A stretch of DNA of 46,229 nucleotides. Source: Phoronis australis (Eukaryota; Phoronida; Phoronidae). Positions 32,226-42,594 of this stretch are shown in pieces (position 1 is the first letter of the stretch; each line of letters opens with the position of its first letter). A program made the position numbers and the translations under genes. The DNA is taken from positions 7,294-53,522 of the forward strand of contig NMRA01001010.1 in the NCBI GenBank assembly GCA_002633005.1, read 5' to 3'. The notes below the pieces were generated by a model. It did not search any database. It was not told the DNA's origin and saw nothing but the letters and a program-made list of their open reading frames with translations.

Positions 32226-32836
32226 CTACATGTGTAGCATAGCAGATCCACCACCAAACATATAAATGCATGGATCGTTATCTGAACGTTTAAACCCAAT
32301 GTTGTGCAAATGCTCATCCAAAACAATGTTCCAACAACGAGGTGACTGTTTAAACCCATAAGTACTCTTGTTGAGCTTACAGACAAGGTTTATCTTGCCT
32401 TTCTCAACAAATCATATACACCTCCTCATGTAACACACCATTTAGAAATGCAGTGTTCACACCCATCTGATGAAGCATCACATTTTGTTTTAATGCAAGA
32501 GCAATCAGTGCTCGCACAGACTCCGGTCTCACAACAGGACTAAAAGTGTCATCATAGTCCTGACCAAAACATTGTGAGAAACCCTGAGCCACTAACCGTG
32601 CCTTGTGACGCTGAACACAGCCGCCAGACCCAAGTTTCTTTTTAAAAACCCATTTACACCCAATAATAGAGCGATTCACGGGGGGGTTCAACCAATGTCC
32701 ACACATTGGTTTCACGGAGTGATTCCAATTCCTTATCCATAGCAGACCTCCAGTTTACCTTGTTAGGCCCGGATAATGCCTCACCCACCGAAATACGTTC
32801 AGACTTATTTTGAGCAGCGTAAACTGGCCCATTCAC
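32226..32836 (-). pseudogene. copia reverse transcriptase, truncated
   Basis: Trp-Val-Phe-Lys-Lys-Lys-Leu, Lys-Ala-Arg-Leu-Val-Ala-Gln-Gly-Phe, Phe-Ser-Pro-Val-Val-Arg and Ala-Phe-Leu-Asn-Gly blocks in 32715-32404, then a frameshift and Gly-Phe-Lys-Gln-Ser-Pro-Arg-Cys-Trp-Asn and Asp-Pro-Cys-Ile-Tyr to about 32240. Ends before the YVDD-type active site. Confidence 0.88.
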
Positions 32837-33660
32837 CGTACCTATCTGGACTGTGTCTGTCGCAGTTCGACCTACGTAACTCTACGGAATCATCAGGAAT
32901 TTCATTCACTTCCGACTGGTTGTCATCCGCCTGTTCCACATCGATGCATTTCTCACTACCAAACTCGGACAGTACCGTTGGTCTTTTATACTCCTTCTCA
33001 AGTCCGAATATGTACTCGTCAAACACAACATCACGAGTAAGAATGACTCGATCACGAGTTATATCATACACACGATATGCCTTACTATCAGGTGCATAAC
33101 CCAGAAAGATGGTCTTTCTAGATTTTGAATCAAATTTCGAACGTTCGTCCTTGGGGACATGTGCATATGCTCTGCAGCCAAAAACACGTAAAGTATCAGC
33201 ACTCGGTTTCTCGCCCATCAAGGCCTTAAATGGAGTTTGACCATTTACTGCCCTCGTAGGACTTCGGTTTCGCAAATAGGTAGCAATGGAGACTGTCTCT
33301 GCCCAAAATTTCTGGGGCAAAAGCGATTCAGAAAGCATTGAGCGTGGAGTTTCGACAAGGGCGCGATTTATTCTTTCGGCAACTCCGTTTTGCTTTGGTG
33401 TCTTCGGAACAGTAACTTGGTGTCTGATTCCCTCTCGTCTGAGGTACTGTTCAAACTCCTTTGAAATGCACTCTCTTCCATTGTCAGATCTGAGAGTTTT
33501 GAGTTTCTGACCAGTAAGATTCTCAGCCATAGCCTATCATTCTAAAAAGGTATCGAATACCTGATCCTTACGCTTGATGATGTACACCCAAGTATGCCGG
33601 GAATAATCATCGACAAATGTGAGAAAGTATTCACAGCCACTGAGGGAAGCTGTGCTCATT
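32805..33660 (-). pseudogene. copia integrase
   Basis: From 33660: Phe-Val-Asp-Asp-Tyr-Ser-Arg (first catalytic Asp), a TGA at about 33537, then the 33530-32805 frame with Leu-Arg-Ser-Asp-Asn-Gly-Arg-Glu (second Asp) and Asn-Gly-Val-Ala-Glu-Arg (catalytic Glu). The post-catalytic Phe-Gly-Cys-Arg-Ala-Tyr block and the Phe-Leu-Gly-Tyr block are also present. Confidence 0.9.
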
Positions 33661-33879
33661 TTACGTTACGTCTCTACTGTCCTGAAGCTCCGTAAACTCG
33701 GTATATTTTGCTCTGTCATTGCACTTGTGTGTTGATGTTTTCGAGTCTATGATCCACTTACGAGTAGACCTAGCATCAGTAAGCATTGCATTTATCAGCA
33801 AGCCAACAGACACCTCACTGTCAATGTCCTTAGTCGCTATGCTGGCTGTATCGGCTTTGTATATTATTTCTTTGGACAA
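33661..33879 (-). pseudogene. copia protease fragment
   Basis: Has Trp-Ile-Ile-Asp-Ser followed by Lys-Thr-Ser-Thr-His, where the family has Asp-Ser-Gly/Ala. The active Asp is kept but the following Gly/Ala is Lys, so activity is unlikely. The domain stops soon after Asp-Val-Thr and runs directly into integrase sequence. Confidence 0.75.
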
Positions 33880-34335
33880 TTTCGTTTAATGTGACCATAC
33901 AATTTACACCCATAACACTTAGGACCCTTGTTTGACCTAGTCTTTTCGCGAGCGACAAGTGCTTCCCCGGATGAATGTAATAAACGCTCAGTCACTAGTT
34001 CCATCCTAGGCACTTACTCGCAAGCCTCCAATGCTGTAACCAACACAGCATACATATCGGGAAGACTTGCAAGAAGATGCACAACACGATCTTCTTCGTT
34101 TACTGGATCACCAATTACTGCAAGTTCGTTAAAAAGCTCAGTCATGTATTTGATATGAGCACTGAAGTCATCACCTGCATTTAACTTCATTGAATGTAGT
34201 TTCTTACGTAAATGCAGCTTATTTTCCCAAGTTTTCTTTTAAAACTGGTTCTGCAATTTCTGCCACACGTCACAGGCATCCACGGGGTCACCTAGTATAT
34301 ACAACAAACTAGTGTCCACTGAGAGAACTACAGTC
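33870..34335 (-). pseudogene. copia gag with zinc knuckle
   Basis: Contains a UBN2-type gag region (Leu-Gly-Asp-Pro-Val-Asp, Val-Trp-Gln-Lys-Leu, Leu-Leu-Ala-Ser-Leu-Pro, Val-Thr-Ala-Leu-Glu-Ala) and a CCHC knuckle (Cys-Tyr-Gly-Cys...His...Cys) at about 33930-33885. A TAA interrupts it near 34017 and a frameshift near 34240. Confidence 0.8.
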
Positions 34336-36578
34336 AAGTGACCTAATTATCGGACGTTTTGGCAGAAGGCCAGCGCAGCAGTGAGACAGGTCAAGTGACG
34401 GCATTATATTTAAAGACCTTGTCGCACGCGTTGTTAACCCTTATTACATGGTTAGAGGATGTTATAAGGATCCAAGAAGTACTTACCCCATAACTAATAC
34501 AAGATCCGTACTCGAAAAAAGTTTAAATGAACGCGCCACTCACGATTCGCACCCGAAGAACCACCGCCATTTTGAACTTGCCGCGAACCCGGAAGTACAA
34601 TTCATTCAGGAACCCAGGCTAAGAAAACGCCGTCAGTGCGACTGGAGCAGTGCGGGTTACCAGCCTGCAAAAGGAGATAAAATAACCGACAGCGCGCCAT
34701 TATTTTAATAAAATCAAAGCCAATTTTATCGAATTTGATGAAGAAATGTGGCGAATAAATTTTGACAGAAATTATTTTGCCGGACTCGGGACCGCAGCCT
34801 ATCGGACTCGGTGCGGATCGAGACAAGACACTGGGGAACGGTAAATGCATGCGGTTGCAAGCTGTTTTGTCGAAGTAAAATGTTCAAATCATAAATGCCG
34901 CATATATTCAAAGGTACTTTCGGACACTTGCATGAAATTACGGGCTGGTTAGTCCTGTGTCACACTGCCGCGGCAGACCTAAGCTAGCTTCAGTGCCAGC
35001 TACCAGTATGAAGACTAACTACAGCTTGTTAGTAGGCCTAACCAGCTTTGCGTCAAGGCTACACTTAGGCCTACCTGGTCGCTGGCCACAGCGCTCGCTC
35101 AAACGAGGTTTTTTAGAACTTGGGTACTTCTGGCGAACTGTGCAAAGTTGTTGACTTTCAACAGAGATTTTCCCAGACTTTATATGAGCGCACCAAGCCT
35201 AAAAGAATGGGGGCTGGAATATTTGGGAATGTCTATCTTTTACTATAACATTCACTGGTTATGTCCAGAGCTATGAGTTGCAGACGCTAAATTTTGGTAC
35301 TTCCAGTCTTCTTGTGGAATATTGTCTCGTTTTCTATTTCTTTCGGAGTCCTTCCTTCTCTGATGCAGACCTTTTCCCATTTCTCCAAATAGGGGGCTCA
35401 TTCGAGCTCATACCTATGTCAATGCATAACACGAACTAATCACCAATGCTATTTTAACACAATGTGCGTGTGTATTTATTGACAACTTGTAACAAAAAAT
35501 CTGCAATTAGATTAACTTAGCATTTATTACGTACCTGTCGGGTTCGAATAGCCCGTATCATGCAGTGTTATTCCACATCACCATACCTACTGGACACGGT
35601 TCAGAGACTTGGGCTAAGACCACTTAGCAACTTTCAAACTACTTCCTATTTACTTCGTCGCTCTATGTTGTGTTTCTAATTAATTTGGCCAAACTATCAC
35701 AAAAATAAGTCATTAACCGCAAATGACAAATGCAGAATTCTGTGCAACATACTTTAACTACAAAATAATAAGAAAAGACTGCCTTGGTGCAACCACTTTC
35801 TTTACAGGTACTGTTAAAATAACATCAGTGGATAATACTGATTTTATATAGATTCATTTCATTCTTTTCAAGCACTGTATTTCAGTGCACTACTTCTGTG
35901 AGCAGATACTGTTTTTTAACCCCTTGGCTGCAAAGAAAAGGAAACAGCAACAGCGCGAAGCGTGAGGAAATATTGAGCTCAGGAACCAGTAGGTACGACT
36001 GGTAGCGGATTTGGGGGGGGGCTGAGATCAGGTCGCGGCGGAATCGTGTTACCGTTTTTTTTGTCCAAGGATAAGTTTGCAACCAGAAGGTCCACATCCC
36101 CGGCTCCAGAACTTTCGAGCCGCCTGTGCAGTTACGATCTCGCTTTGCCCAATTCCCCGAGGCAACGTGTTGTCCCCCTATGATATCCTAGATCCGCCAC
36201 TGTTAACAGGGGTCGTTTTTATTTTGGGTTAGCCACTGCAGTAGGGTATTAGCAATGATTTGCAACCAAATGGCCATGTAGGCTAACAAACTCTAAATTT
36301 CCCTAAGAACATATGCTTGTGAATGTGCATGAAGCTCAATCAAAAAAATAGCTAAGAGCGCATCCATCTAATTCGTCTAACAGAATAAATAAGTCATAGC
36401 CATCTTCTTTGACAGGTTTATACTAATAGGTAAAATTAAGAAACAAACAATGGCATATTGTTTGGAGAATGTAAATTTAATAACCAAATATTGCAACCAC
36501 AAAGATAACCGTGGTGTATCCATGACAAACTTATAAACAGATAGCAACATCTATCCACAACTCAGGAGCATCCACTCG
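34336..36578. other. Intergenic, nothing recognised
   Basis: No open frame with recognisable protein features. A G9 run is at about 36013. Short frames at 34448-34708 and 35882-36097 show no known motif. Confidence 0.5.
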
Positions 36579-36866
36579 TCACTCATCAGCGAAACCTGGT
36601 AACATAAGACTGAACAGCCTCTGCCTTATCGGGTCTCGCATATTGGCTCGACAAAGGTAACGGAGTGTGTTGAAGCTCCACGCGTTGGTACGTTGGGTCA
36701 ACACCTCCGTCACAGGGATATTTGTATACTCTGCAATATAATGTAACACTAGAGTCTTAGGTGTGTTAGCAGGGTTGTAGTACAGCTTACCTACACCGTT
36801 CAGCAGGACCTCTTCACAATGCAGTCTAGCAAGTTTACGAAACGATGGTACAAAATAATATAATTC
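36579..36866 (-). CDS. Candidate terminal exon of unknown function
   Basis: On -, after a usable acceptor (AACTAGGTAG, cut before 36866), 95 codons are open to a TGA at 36581-36579. The peptide is well mixed and protein-like (Leu-His-Tyr-Ile-Ala-Glu-Tyr-Thr, Trp-Ser-Phe-Asn-Thr-Leu-Arg-Tyr-Leu-Cys), and no long ATG-initiated frame reveals it. A second reading, with the acceptor four bases earlier, would join the Kolobok exon ending at 37144 in phase and stop after about two dozen codons. Which one is right is unclear; I do not recognise the peptide. Confidence 0.4.
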   Translation of the reverse strand, partial: ELYYFVPSFRKLARLHCEEVLLNGVGKLYYNPANTPKTLVLHYIAEYTNIPVTEVLTQRTNAWSFNTLRYLCRANMRDPIRQRLFSLMLPGFADE

Positions 36867-37143
36867 CTACCTAGTTAAAACAAACTACAGTTTTAAGGTT
36901 TCTTATTGCTTAATGTAACAAGGTTCTACTGTACTGACTTCGATAAACTATCTACATAACTAAAAATCATGACTCATCCAAAACAGATTTAGGACAAAAA
37001 ATGTAATTATGACAATTCCAGGATTAGAATAAACGTTAATTTATGTAAAAATAACTTAAGTGTAGAACTGTCTGTCATCTCATTGAGTGAATAGTGATTA
37101 ACGGATTTTTTCCCTAACTGGTCACAAAAAGCTATTGACCCAC

Positions 37144-37292
37144 CATATGTTGCAGACTCCATGACCTTTGACACTGTCGCTTGGCCTTTTCGGAACTTTC
37201 GGAACTTCATACCAAAGTCCAAGCTCCCATCTTTGCTTCTGGCTTGCGACCGGGCTGCATTTTCGTTGAAATGGGGAGCTGCAATTTGGACT
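37144..37292 (-). pseudogene. Kolobok exon: C-terminal region with decayed acceptor
   Basis: Has His-Phe-Asn-Glu-Asn-Ala-Ala-Arg-Ser-Gln-Ala, typical of the region after the catalytic Glu, then Lys-Phe-Arg-Lys-Phe-Arg-Lys-Gly. The frame requires a splice at 37293/37292, where the sequence reads TTTTCAA instead of the expected TTTTCAG. Confidence 0.65.
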
Positions 37293-37506
37293 TTGAAAAC
37301 AGATCATTATATGAGGAAAATGAAACTCACAACCCAACATTTGCTTAGTAAATGGTCAACAACCTAAGGATTGTTCACAAAAACTTTAGAAAAAAATCTT
37401 TTTAAAATGCATATATTGAGGGGTTCAAATTTTGAGGTGTGAATTACTGTATACTAAAAATATTTGTCAAGATACTACATCTTTTTGTTTGAAAGTTGGC
37501 ACAAAC

Positions 37507-37678
37507 CTGCTAGCCATGCCTTGAAATCCAAAGTGGTACATCTTTGGGGCAAATGTGTTAACAAGGCTGTTAAAACCTTCCACCATTGACCTTTGACCTT
37601 CAGGTGACAGTCGAGGGACATCTTTTAGAAGTTGTTTGCTCTCAAGCACTTCACAGAGTTCTTCATAAGCTTCTGTTC
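37507..37678 (-). pseudogene. Kolobok exon: Glu-containing catalytic region
   Basis: Acceptor CATTTCATAG, donor AGCAG|GTTTGT. Contains Leu-Leu-Lys-Asp-Val, Leu-Ser-Pro-Glu-Gly-Gln, Val-Glu-Gly-Phe-Asn-Ser (family: Leu-Glu-Xaa-Phe-His), Phe-Ala-Pro-Lys and Gly-Met-Ala-Ser-Arg. The Glu is retained; His is replaced by Asn. Confidence 0.78.
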
Positions 37679-37999
37679 CTATGAAATATGTTGCGGGCAT
37701 GACAATGACCTTGTGAAACAGAACATATTTAATAATTAGCCCCCAGTGCCTCGACACAAGTTCCATAGTTACACCTGTTTCAAAAATAATAGTTATTCAA
37801 GGTTCCATTCCACAAGATGTTAGTCAGTGTTCGTTGTATTATGTCTTGTTTGTGACAGAACAAATTGACAAGTGAACTTTGTCATTTTATTATTTCCATT
37901 ACTTCTTGTATTTTGCAAATACGATCTGCTCACAAGCAGAGTGTGCAATTAAATTAAAGTTCAGGAAATCAAAACTTTTTTCCAAAAACTTAAGAGTAC

Positions 38000-38269
38000 C
38001 TGGCTGAAACCAAGCCTTTCCCGCACCAACATGAGGCAAGGGACCATGAGCACACTCTGCGAAGCTATCATCATGTCCATCGTGAATGTTAGCGATGTGT
38101 CGGGTTAAACTTTTCCACTTAGCAAGTGCAAGCTCCCCATCTCCACCACTACTTGTGGCGCTCCAGTATAGATGGTTAATAATGCTTCTCATCCAACAAG
38201 AAACAAAACAAGACGACAGGCTGCTTTCTTGGACAAGGCTTCTAACTTTTTGAGTAACCCTACAACAAT
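38000..38269 (-). pseudogene. Kolobok exon with a frameshift
   Basis: Begins after ATTGTTGTAG with Leu-Leu-Lys-Lys-Leu-Glu-Ala, then meets an in-frame TGA at about 38195. The true continuation, Arg-Ser-Ile-Ile-Asn-His-Leu-Tyr-Trp, is in another frame, so an indel lies near 38200. Ends CCAG|GTACTC with Trp-Phe-Gln-Pro-Gly. Confidence 0.75.
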
Positions 38270-38715
38270 ATGGGTAGAAAACAATTGTTTACATAGGAAG
38301 TTAAATGACAAAGTGTTTAAAATTCTATTAATGCAGTATTGGGTACTTAGGCAGTACATAGTGTGTAAAACTCATTGTCTGCGTTCATCTGTCATGAATG
38401 TTGGTTTATGCCCATCTTTTTCAAATTCTTTTTTAACCCTCACATTCCAATGTATCACTTCAGGCTGTTGATAAAACATGCTTATGTGTAAAAAAACTCA
38501 AAACGGAAAATCGATGTATGACGTTTCAGCTATTCACTACACATCATGGTATGTCAACACTTGTTGCCTAATTGTTTATAACTTGGCAATGTCTAATGAA
38601 TAGATGAAACGTCCAGTCAATATCAACTTTTTTATTCCTGTGGCAATTGCCCGTTTTTTAACCTTACAAAAACAAAACCATAGAATCCAAAAGTAGAGCA
38701 AATTATCAGACATAC

Positions 38716-38896
38716 CTTTCCCAACGTGCCATATGTCGAAGAAATGAAGCACGTCCTCCCAATTCTCTTTCACCCATTTGTTGATTGATACGTGCCTAAC
38801 AGTAACCAAAACTCTCGCTCCAAATCCGTCAAGGAATGTCTTTACCCTTTTTAAACCCTCGAGCTCCATGTAATAAGACCCTCTGGTTTCGTTGCT
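38716..38896 (-). pseudogene. Kolobok exon: second catalytic block
   Basis: Begins Ser-Asn-Glu after TTTTTTTCAG and ends GGAAAG|GTATGT. Holds Gly-Ser-Tyr-Tyr-Met-Glu, Glu-Gly-Leu-Lys-Arg, Val-Thr-Val-Arg-His, and Phe-Asp-Ile-Trp-His-Val-Gly-Lys. The family pattern at Val-Thr-Val-Arg-His is Thr-Asp-Arg-His, so the Asp appears replaced by Val (GTT for GAT). Confidence 0.8.
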
Positions 38897-39148
38897 CTGA
38901 AAAAAAATAACAGCATGACAGCTATCACTTGATGTCTGCACTGGCTTCTGCAATTTTTCATGTAACAGATAGGTTAAGACTAAGCCTAATTCCTCTTCAA
39001 TAGACACACAGCATTTGATAACATTTTTCTTCTCTTTAGTGCCACTGACTTCATGACCTGAGGAATGGAGAACTGTAACATACTATGTATGTACAACTGA
39101 AAAAATATATATCTTTAGATAAAACGGATAAATATGCCATTTCTATAC

Positions 39149-39677
39149 CCGAATAAGCTGAAGGTCGATGACCTTTTTGCGCTCTAAGTCGACAGCAACA
39201 TATGTACCATATTTGGCAGAGTGGCCCATTGAATCGCATCGTCCATCACCACCTATCATCATGCCCTCCTCAGGAGCAGATTCTATCAATTCGGCTTGCT
39301 GGCGTTGGAATATTGCCCTCACAGCCTGGTGAAGGAGGGAAGACTGATGGCGAAAGAAGGTTGACCTATTGTACACTTGCACTCCCATCATTCTAAGCAG
39401 TCGCAGAGTTTTGCAGGGAAGTACCCCAACAAATAAGATGGCAGCCGAGAGTAATACATTGCCAGCATAGGTTTCTCCAATCAGTGGCTGGGAACCCCAA
39501 GTAAAGGAGTTCCTACAAATGTCACATGATTGGTGGATAGCAACCATAGTCCCTTCTACTCTTGACACCTCACCGTGTGCTCCATGGCCTCCACAAAGCT
39601 GACAAATCGCGAACAGCTTCAGCAGCATACTCTCAAACACTATAAATTTTCTCTCTGCTTGAACATTGTGTCTCCCC
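39149..39677 (-). pseudogene. Kolobok exon: N-terminal catalytic region
   Basis: Starts after TTTTTCCAG and ends CGG|GTATAG. Residues include Lys-Phe-Ile-Val-Phe-Glu-Ser, Cys-X2-Cys-Gly, a Cys-X2-Cys with Trp-Gly-Ser-Gln-Pro, Gly-Asn-Val-Leu-Leu-Ser-Ala-Ala-Ile-Leu-Phe, and Ile-Gly-Gly-Asp-Gly-Arg-Cys-Asp-Ser (first catalytic Asp). 176 residues without a stop. Confidence 0.85.
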
Positions 39678-39924
39678 CTGGAAAAAGAATTCAGTTATAG
39701 CAACTATCTTTCTTCAATAAATGAATAAAGGTAAGTAAATTGTGACTCACTGTTTCATGTGACTACTGGGTTAAAGGTAATGGTTTATTGGGAATAAGGA
39801 CTTTTATGAAACAGTGATAATGTACACATTTTTGTAAAATATGTATCAAGTCCAAGTATCTATAGCTCATTCTACTTTACATTCCTCTCAAAGTCGTACC
39901 TCAAATACCTTCCAGTGAACTTAC

Positions 39925-40150
39925 TCAGAGTTAGAATCGGCATTGGCTTCTTCTTCGTCGTCGTCCTCGTCATCAACCTCTTCGTGCTCAGGATTGTAAT
40001 CCGGATCATGCTTCTCCCTTCCCATAGGTTCTTCCTCTCCACATCTGAACTGCTGTTCTTTAACATCCCTTGCCTTCTCAAAATTGTTTAAAAGATGACT
40101 TTCTGGTGCCTGTGTAATCTTATCAAGAGATCCAACAGCAGCTTGCACTC
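39925..40150 (-). pseudogene. Kolobok exon: acidic linker
   Basis: Acceptor CCTATTTTAG, donor TCTGA|GTAAGT. Starts Gly-Val-Gln-Ala-Ala-Val; ends in a run of Asp/Glu (about 20 acidic residues of 30). Joins in phase 2 to the catalytic exon. Confidence 0.7.
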
Positions 40151-40404
40151 CTAAAATAGGCAAGAACTAGATATATCAGAAAACGTTTTATAGTAAAAGA
40201 ACAGTAAACAAAAATGTAGCTCTGACATCACCAATATAGTCAATTGTAACAGTGTCAAAAGTATGAGAAACAATATGAAAGAAGAGATGCAAATTGTTCT
40301 CGAATCACAATTATACCGTTTCTGATTCAGATGAAAAAATTCAAATTGATATTCCACTAAGAAGCCATGACTCATGCAGAACAAATAGATTTACATAAAA
40401 GTAC

Positions 40405-40500
40405 CTCTGTCTCGTGTTGCTATGTAACATTGCGTCGTTATTGTCCTCTTTTTGTTCCCAGTTTGCGTACTTCCGTTCCTTGTGGTGGGTGTGTCGGTGC
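40405..40500 (-). pseudogene. Kolobok exon: Thr/Gln-rich linker
   Basis: Acceptor TTTCTGTAG before 40500, donor AGAG|GTACTT after 40405. Encodes 31 residues with Ser-Thr-Gln-Thr and Thr-Thr-Gln repeats, as in linkers between THAP and catalytic domains. Ends in phase 1, which fits the next exon. Confidence 0.6.
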
Positions 40501-41522
40501 CTACAGAAACCGATTAGGAATTGTTTGTTGAAATTCGAAGGGCATCCTCAACATACAATTTTTGTTCTGAAGCACTAGGACCTATACGTTTGGAGACTGG
40601 GGAATCTGAGACTTCATCAGAAAAATTTCTTTGCCCGAATTCCGGAATGCATCATTAACTGTAATTAGTAGTCCAATGCCTTTACAAGAAATCAAGTCAA
40701 TGACTACAAATGCAACATTTCAAATTTTAGACTTTTCCTAAATATGTCAACCTCCATTTAAACCCTAAAACTGATACCAACAAAGTTAATTAACTAAGGG
40801 AGCATGTTAACCCAATGACAAACCTACTTGGGAAAGTATTCATGGAAATAAAGTGCTTAACTTGCACACAAATCAGCTGTAACTGCAGCGGCAATGCAAT
40901 TGTTCATACCTCCATATTCCTTCTCTTTTCAAATGCCTTGGACTCTGCCTTTCTCTTTCTGGAATTTTCCAGTCCACGCAATGTGGGCACGGCTCCTCCT
41001 TTGAGAAGTCTACGTCTGAAAAGTATTTTTCGAATTGACTCAATAAAATACTATTTAAAGCCTTCGTAGATTTGGTAAACTGACTTTTAGTATTGTCAAA
41101 ACACATATTGCTTTCATTTTTAACCAAATTATTTTAAGTTAATTTTTGCCAAAACATCGCACGTCTTCGCGTTTGTAATTGTTTTAAATATATCATGTAA
41201 CTACTTCGTCGTATAACGATCACATTTGCGTACGGTGAAAAAACTATATTAACAAAAAATGAAATTGGATAAATATATGTTATACAACGCACGTGTTCGT
41301 ACCACTGGATAAGTATGTCGAGGTTCGTGATATGCTAAGCCCGAGTTCAGATACATTTGCAGCCAGCATGACACGGTAGTTCAAGTTGTATTTTAAAGCA
41401 GTTACAGGCTTGGGTTGCATATCTGACATTTTCAGTATTTTTGCATGCGCGCACCCAGACAAAAAGTCCGAGATACTGAGGCAAAAGTCCACTAAACATG
41501 CGCAAACGCTCAATTTAGAGGA

Positions 41523-41600
41523 GGCAGTGTGGCTTGGTTGATAAGTGCCCGCTTTCTTTACTCGAAGTCGTGGGTTCTAGTCCCACCAGGTGACACTGCT
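41523..41600 (+). repeat. tRNA-like segment (Leu/Ser type), copy A
   Basis: GGCAGTG at 41523 can pair with CACTGCT at 41594; a box-A-like TGGCTTGGTTG and a perfect T-arm (GTGGG TTCTAGT CCCAC) follow the usual order. Seven extra bases separate the T-arm from the acceptor strand and the box B deviates (TTCTAGTCC for TTCGANTCC), so it is a tRNA-derived SINE head or a tRNA pseudogene rather than a working tRNA. Confidence 0.5.
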
Positions 41601-41653
41601 AAACCCTTGAGCCAGGTTTCTAGCTCCTCAGCTCGGTTTTAACGATATACTAA

Positions 41654-42593
41654 AGGCGAAGGCAACCTTTTTTCATGTCATTTTTATCAAAAAATAGGGT
41701 CCGTTGATTATCCTAGACATCTTTTTCACTTATTTACAGGCTTTCGTAATTTAATTAATTACTCGTCGTCTACTCCGGAAGTGACGTTTTGGGAGGCAAG
41801 AATTTCGCGCCAATTTCTTTTCGTACAGTCTTGACTGTGAGAGCAGTCGAGTCAGTCATTGTTCTACCTCGGTCGTCGTTTGCTTTTGTTTACGAGTCAG
41901 TCAACATGCCACGCTGTTGCTGCCTATCGAGATGTACTCATTATCGTCTCACGTACAGAGGAAGAACTGTCCCACTTGCCCGAGTGTCCCGCGACACACT
42001 CCCGATGGTGACTTGAGTACCAAAACTGCTTACATCCCGCCGTGCGACTCCCTCGTCACACACGTGGCACCTTCTAAATAGCTCCAATACAAGTCCACAA
42101 TAAACTTATCAAACTTAAGTTCACCAATCTGTTCACTGGATGACGAACTGTCCTTTTCATTGGGTGTCAAACTGGGCCTGTATTCACTCCCACTACTCAA
42201 CATCGCTGCAGGGCTGCTTACAGGCTCTGGGCTAGACAACAGCACACGGGGAATCACTGCTAGTTCCTGGAATTGCACGCTATGGGGTACGTTTGGAGGC
42301 ATGGGTGACAGTAGATGAAGTGCCTCCAGTCACTGTTTATAGTGGCTACAGCTCGCGAGGCTTCTCGCTTCAAAAATGCACTTCTCGGGGGTGGCGATGG
42401 GGGACTGCCGGGAATCAACAGCGACGGTACGGAACCCTTCTTCAGGCGTTGTTTCGCAGGGACCTTCATCAATTCAGCTTACATAGGCCTATCTCTGTCG
42501 TAATCTGACGGCTGAAAATGCTTGCCACTGCTTTGTACGTTGCGTGAAAGGGTAGCGCTGCGTTCTTCACACGAACGAGCTAGCCAAGTACGG
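41654..42593. mobile_element. Kolobok/THAP element, left part only (copy A)
   Basis: AGGCGAAGGCAACC starts at 41654 after CTAA. It holds the left inverted end, the + strand THAP start near 41905, and the - strand remainder of the THAP gene (42508 downward), then stops at the N. The right inverted end is missing. Confidence 0.75.
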
Positions 42594-42594
42594 N
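42594..42594. other. Single-base N at the duplication junction
   Basis: A lone N lies between the end of copy A and the start of copy B. This is how a scaffolder marks a join of unknown size; continuity across it should not be assumed. Confidence 0.95.

Larger units (their letters stand above)
32226..34335 (-). mobile_element. Ty1/copia LTR retrotransposon remnant
   Basis: Order on -: gag (34335-33870), protease (33879-33661), integrase (33660-32805), reverse transcriptase (32836-32226), the copia order. No LTRs are visible. The RT is cut off before its Tyr-Val-Asp-Asp motif, where LINE sequence begins. Stops and frameshifts interrupt every domain, and sequence between the protease and the integrase core is missing. 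Copia elements are uncommon relative to Gypsy in animals. Confidence 0.88.
37144..40500 (-). pseudogene. Kolobok-type transposase gene, multi-exon relic
   Basis: Phase-consistent exons on -: 40500-40405, 40150-39925, 39677-39149, 38896-38716, 38269-38000, 37678-37507, and about 37292-37144. The core carries Gly-Gly-Asp-Gly-Arg-Cys-Asp-Ser, Gly-His-Ser-Ala-Lys-Tyr-Gly-Thr-Tyr, Phe-Phe-Asp-Ile-Trp-His-Val-Gly-Lys-Gly, and Phe-Ala-Pro-Lys blocks, known from THAP-linked Kolobok transposases in fish and marine invertebrates. No first THAP exon was joined with confidence; the THAP frames at 41904-44303 are nearby on an adjoining element. Damage: Val for the second catalytic Asp, a frameshift, and a lost splice acceptor. 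Terminal inverted repeats were not found. Confidence 0.8.
40970..42593. repeat. Tandem duplicate, copy A (probable assembly artefact)
   Basis: Starts CAGTCCACGCAATGTGGG and ends AGCCAAGTACGG, exactly the limits of copy B. The copies differ by scattered substitutions and a few small indels, such as GGCTTGGTTGATAAG against GGCTTGATAAG. Copy A and copy B meet at a single N (42594). Confidence 0.9.

Noticed and set aside
40524-40640. Ser/Pro-rich frame upstream of the Kolobok linker exon, ending in a possible phase-1 donor
   Set aside because: The phase fits, but no acceptor precedes it before an in-frame TGA, so the exon cannot be closed.
40873-41127. 84-codon - strand frame with Cys-Pro-His-Cys, possibly a Kolobok exon
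   Set aside because: Its donor phase does not fit the exon at 40500, and an alternative frame is only slightly better. It stays unassigned.
41523-41600. Working tRNA gene
   Set aside because: Seven extra bases between T-arm and acceptor strand and a changed box B make a functional tRNA unlikely.
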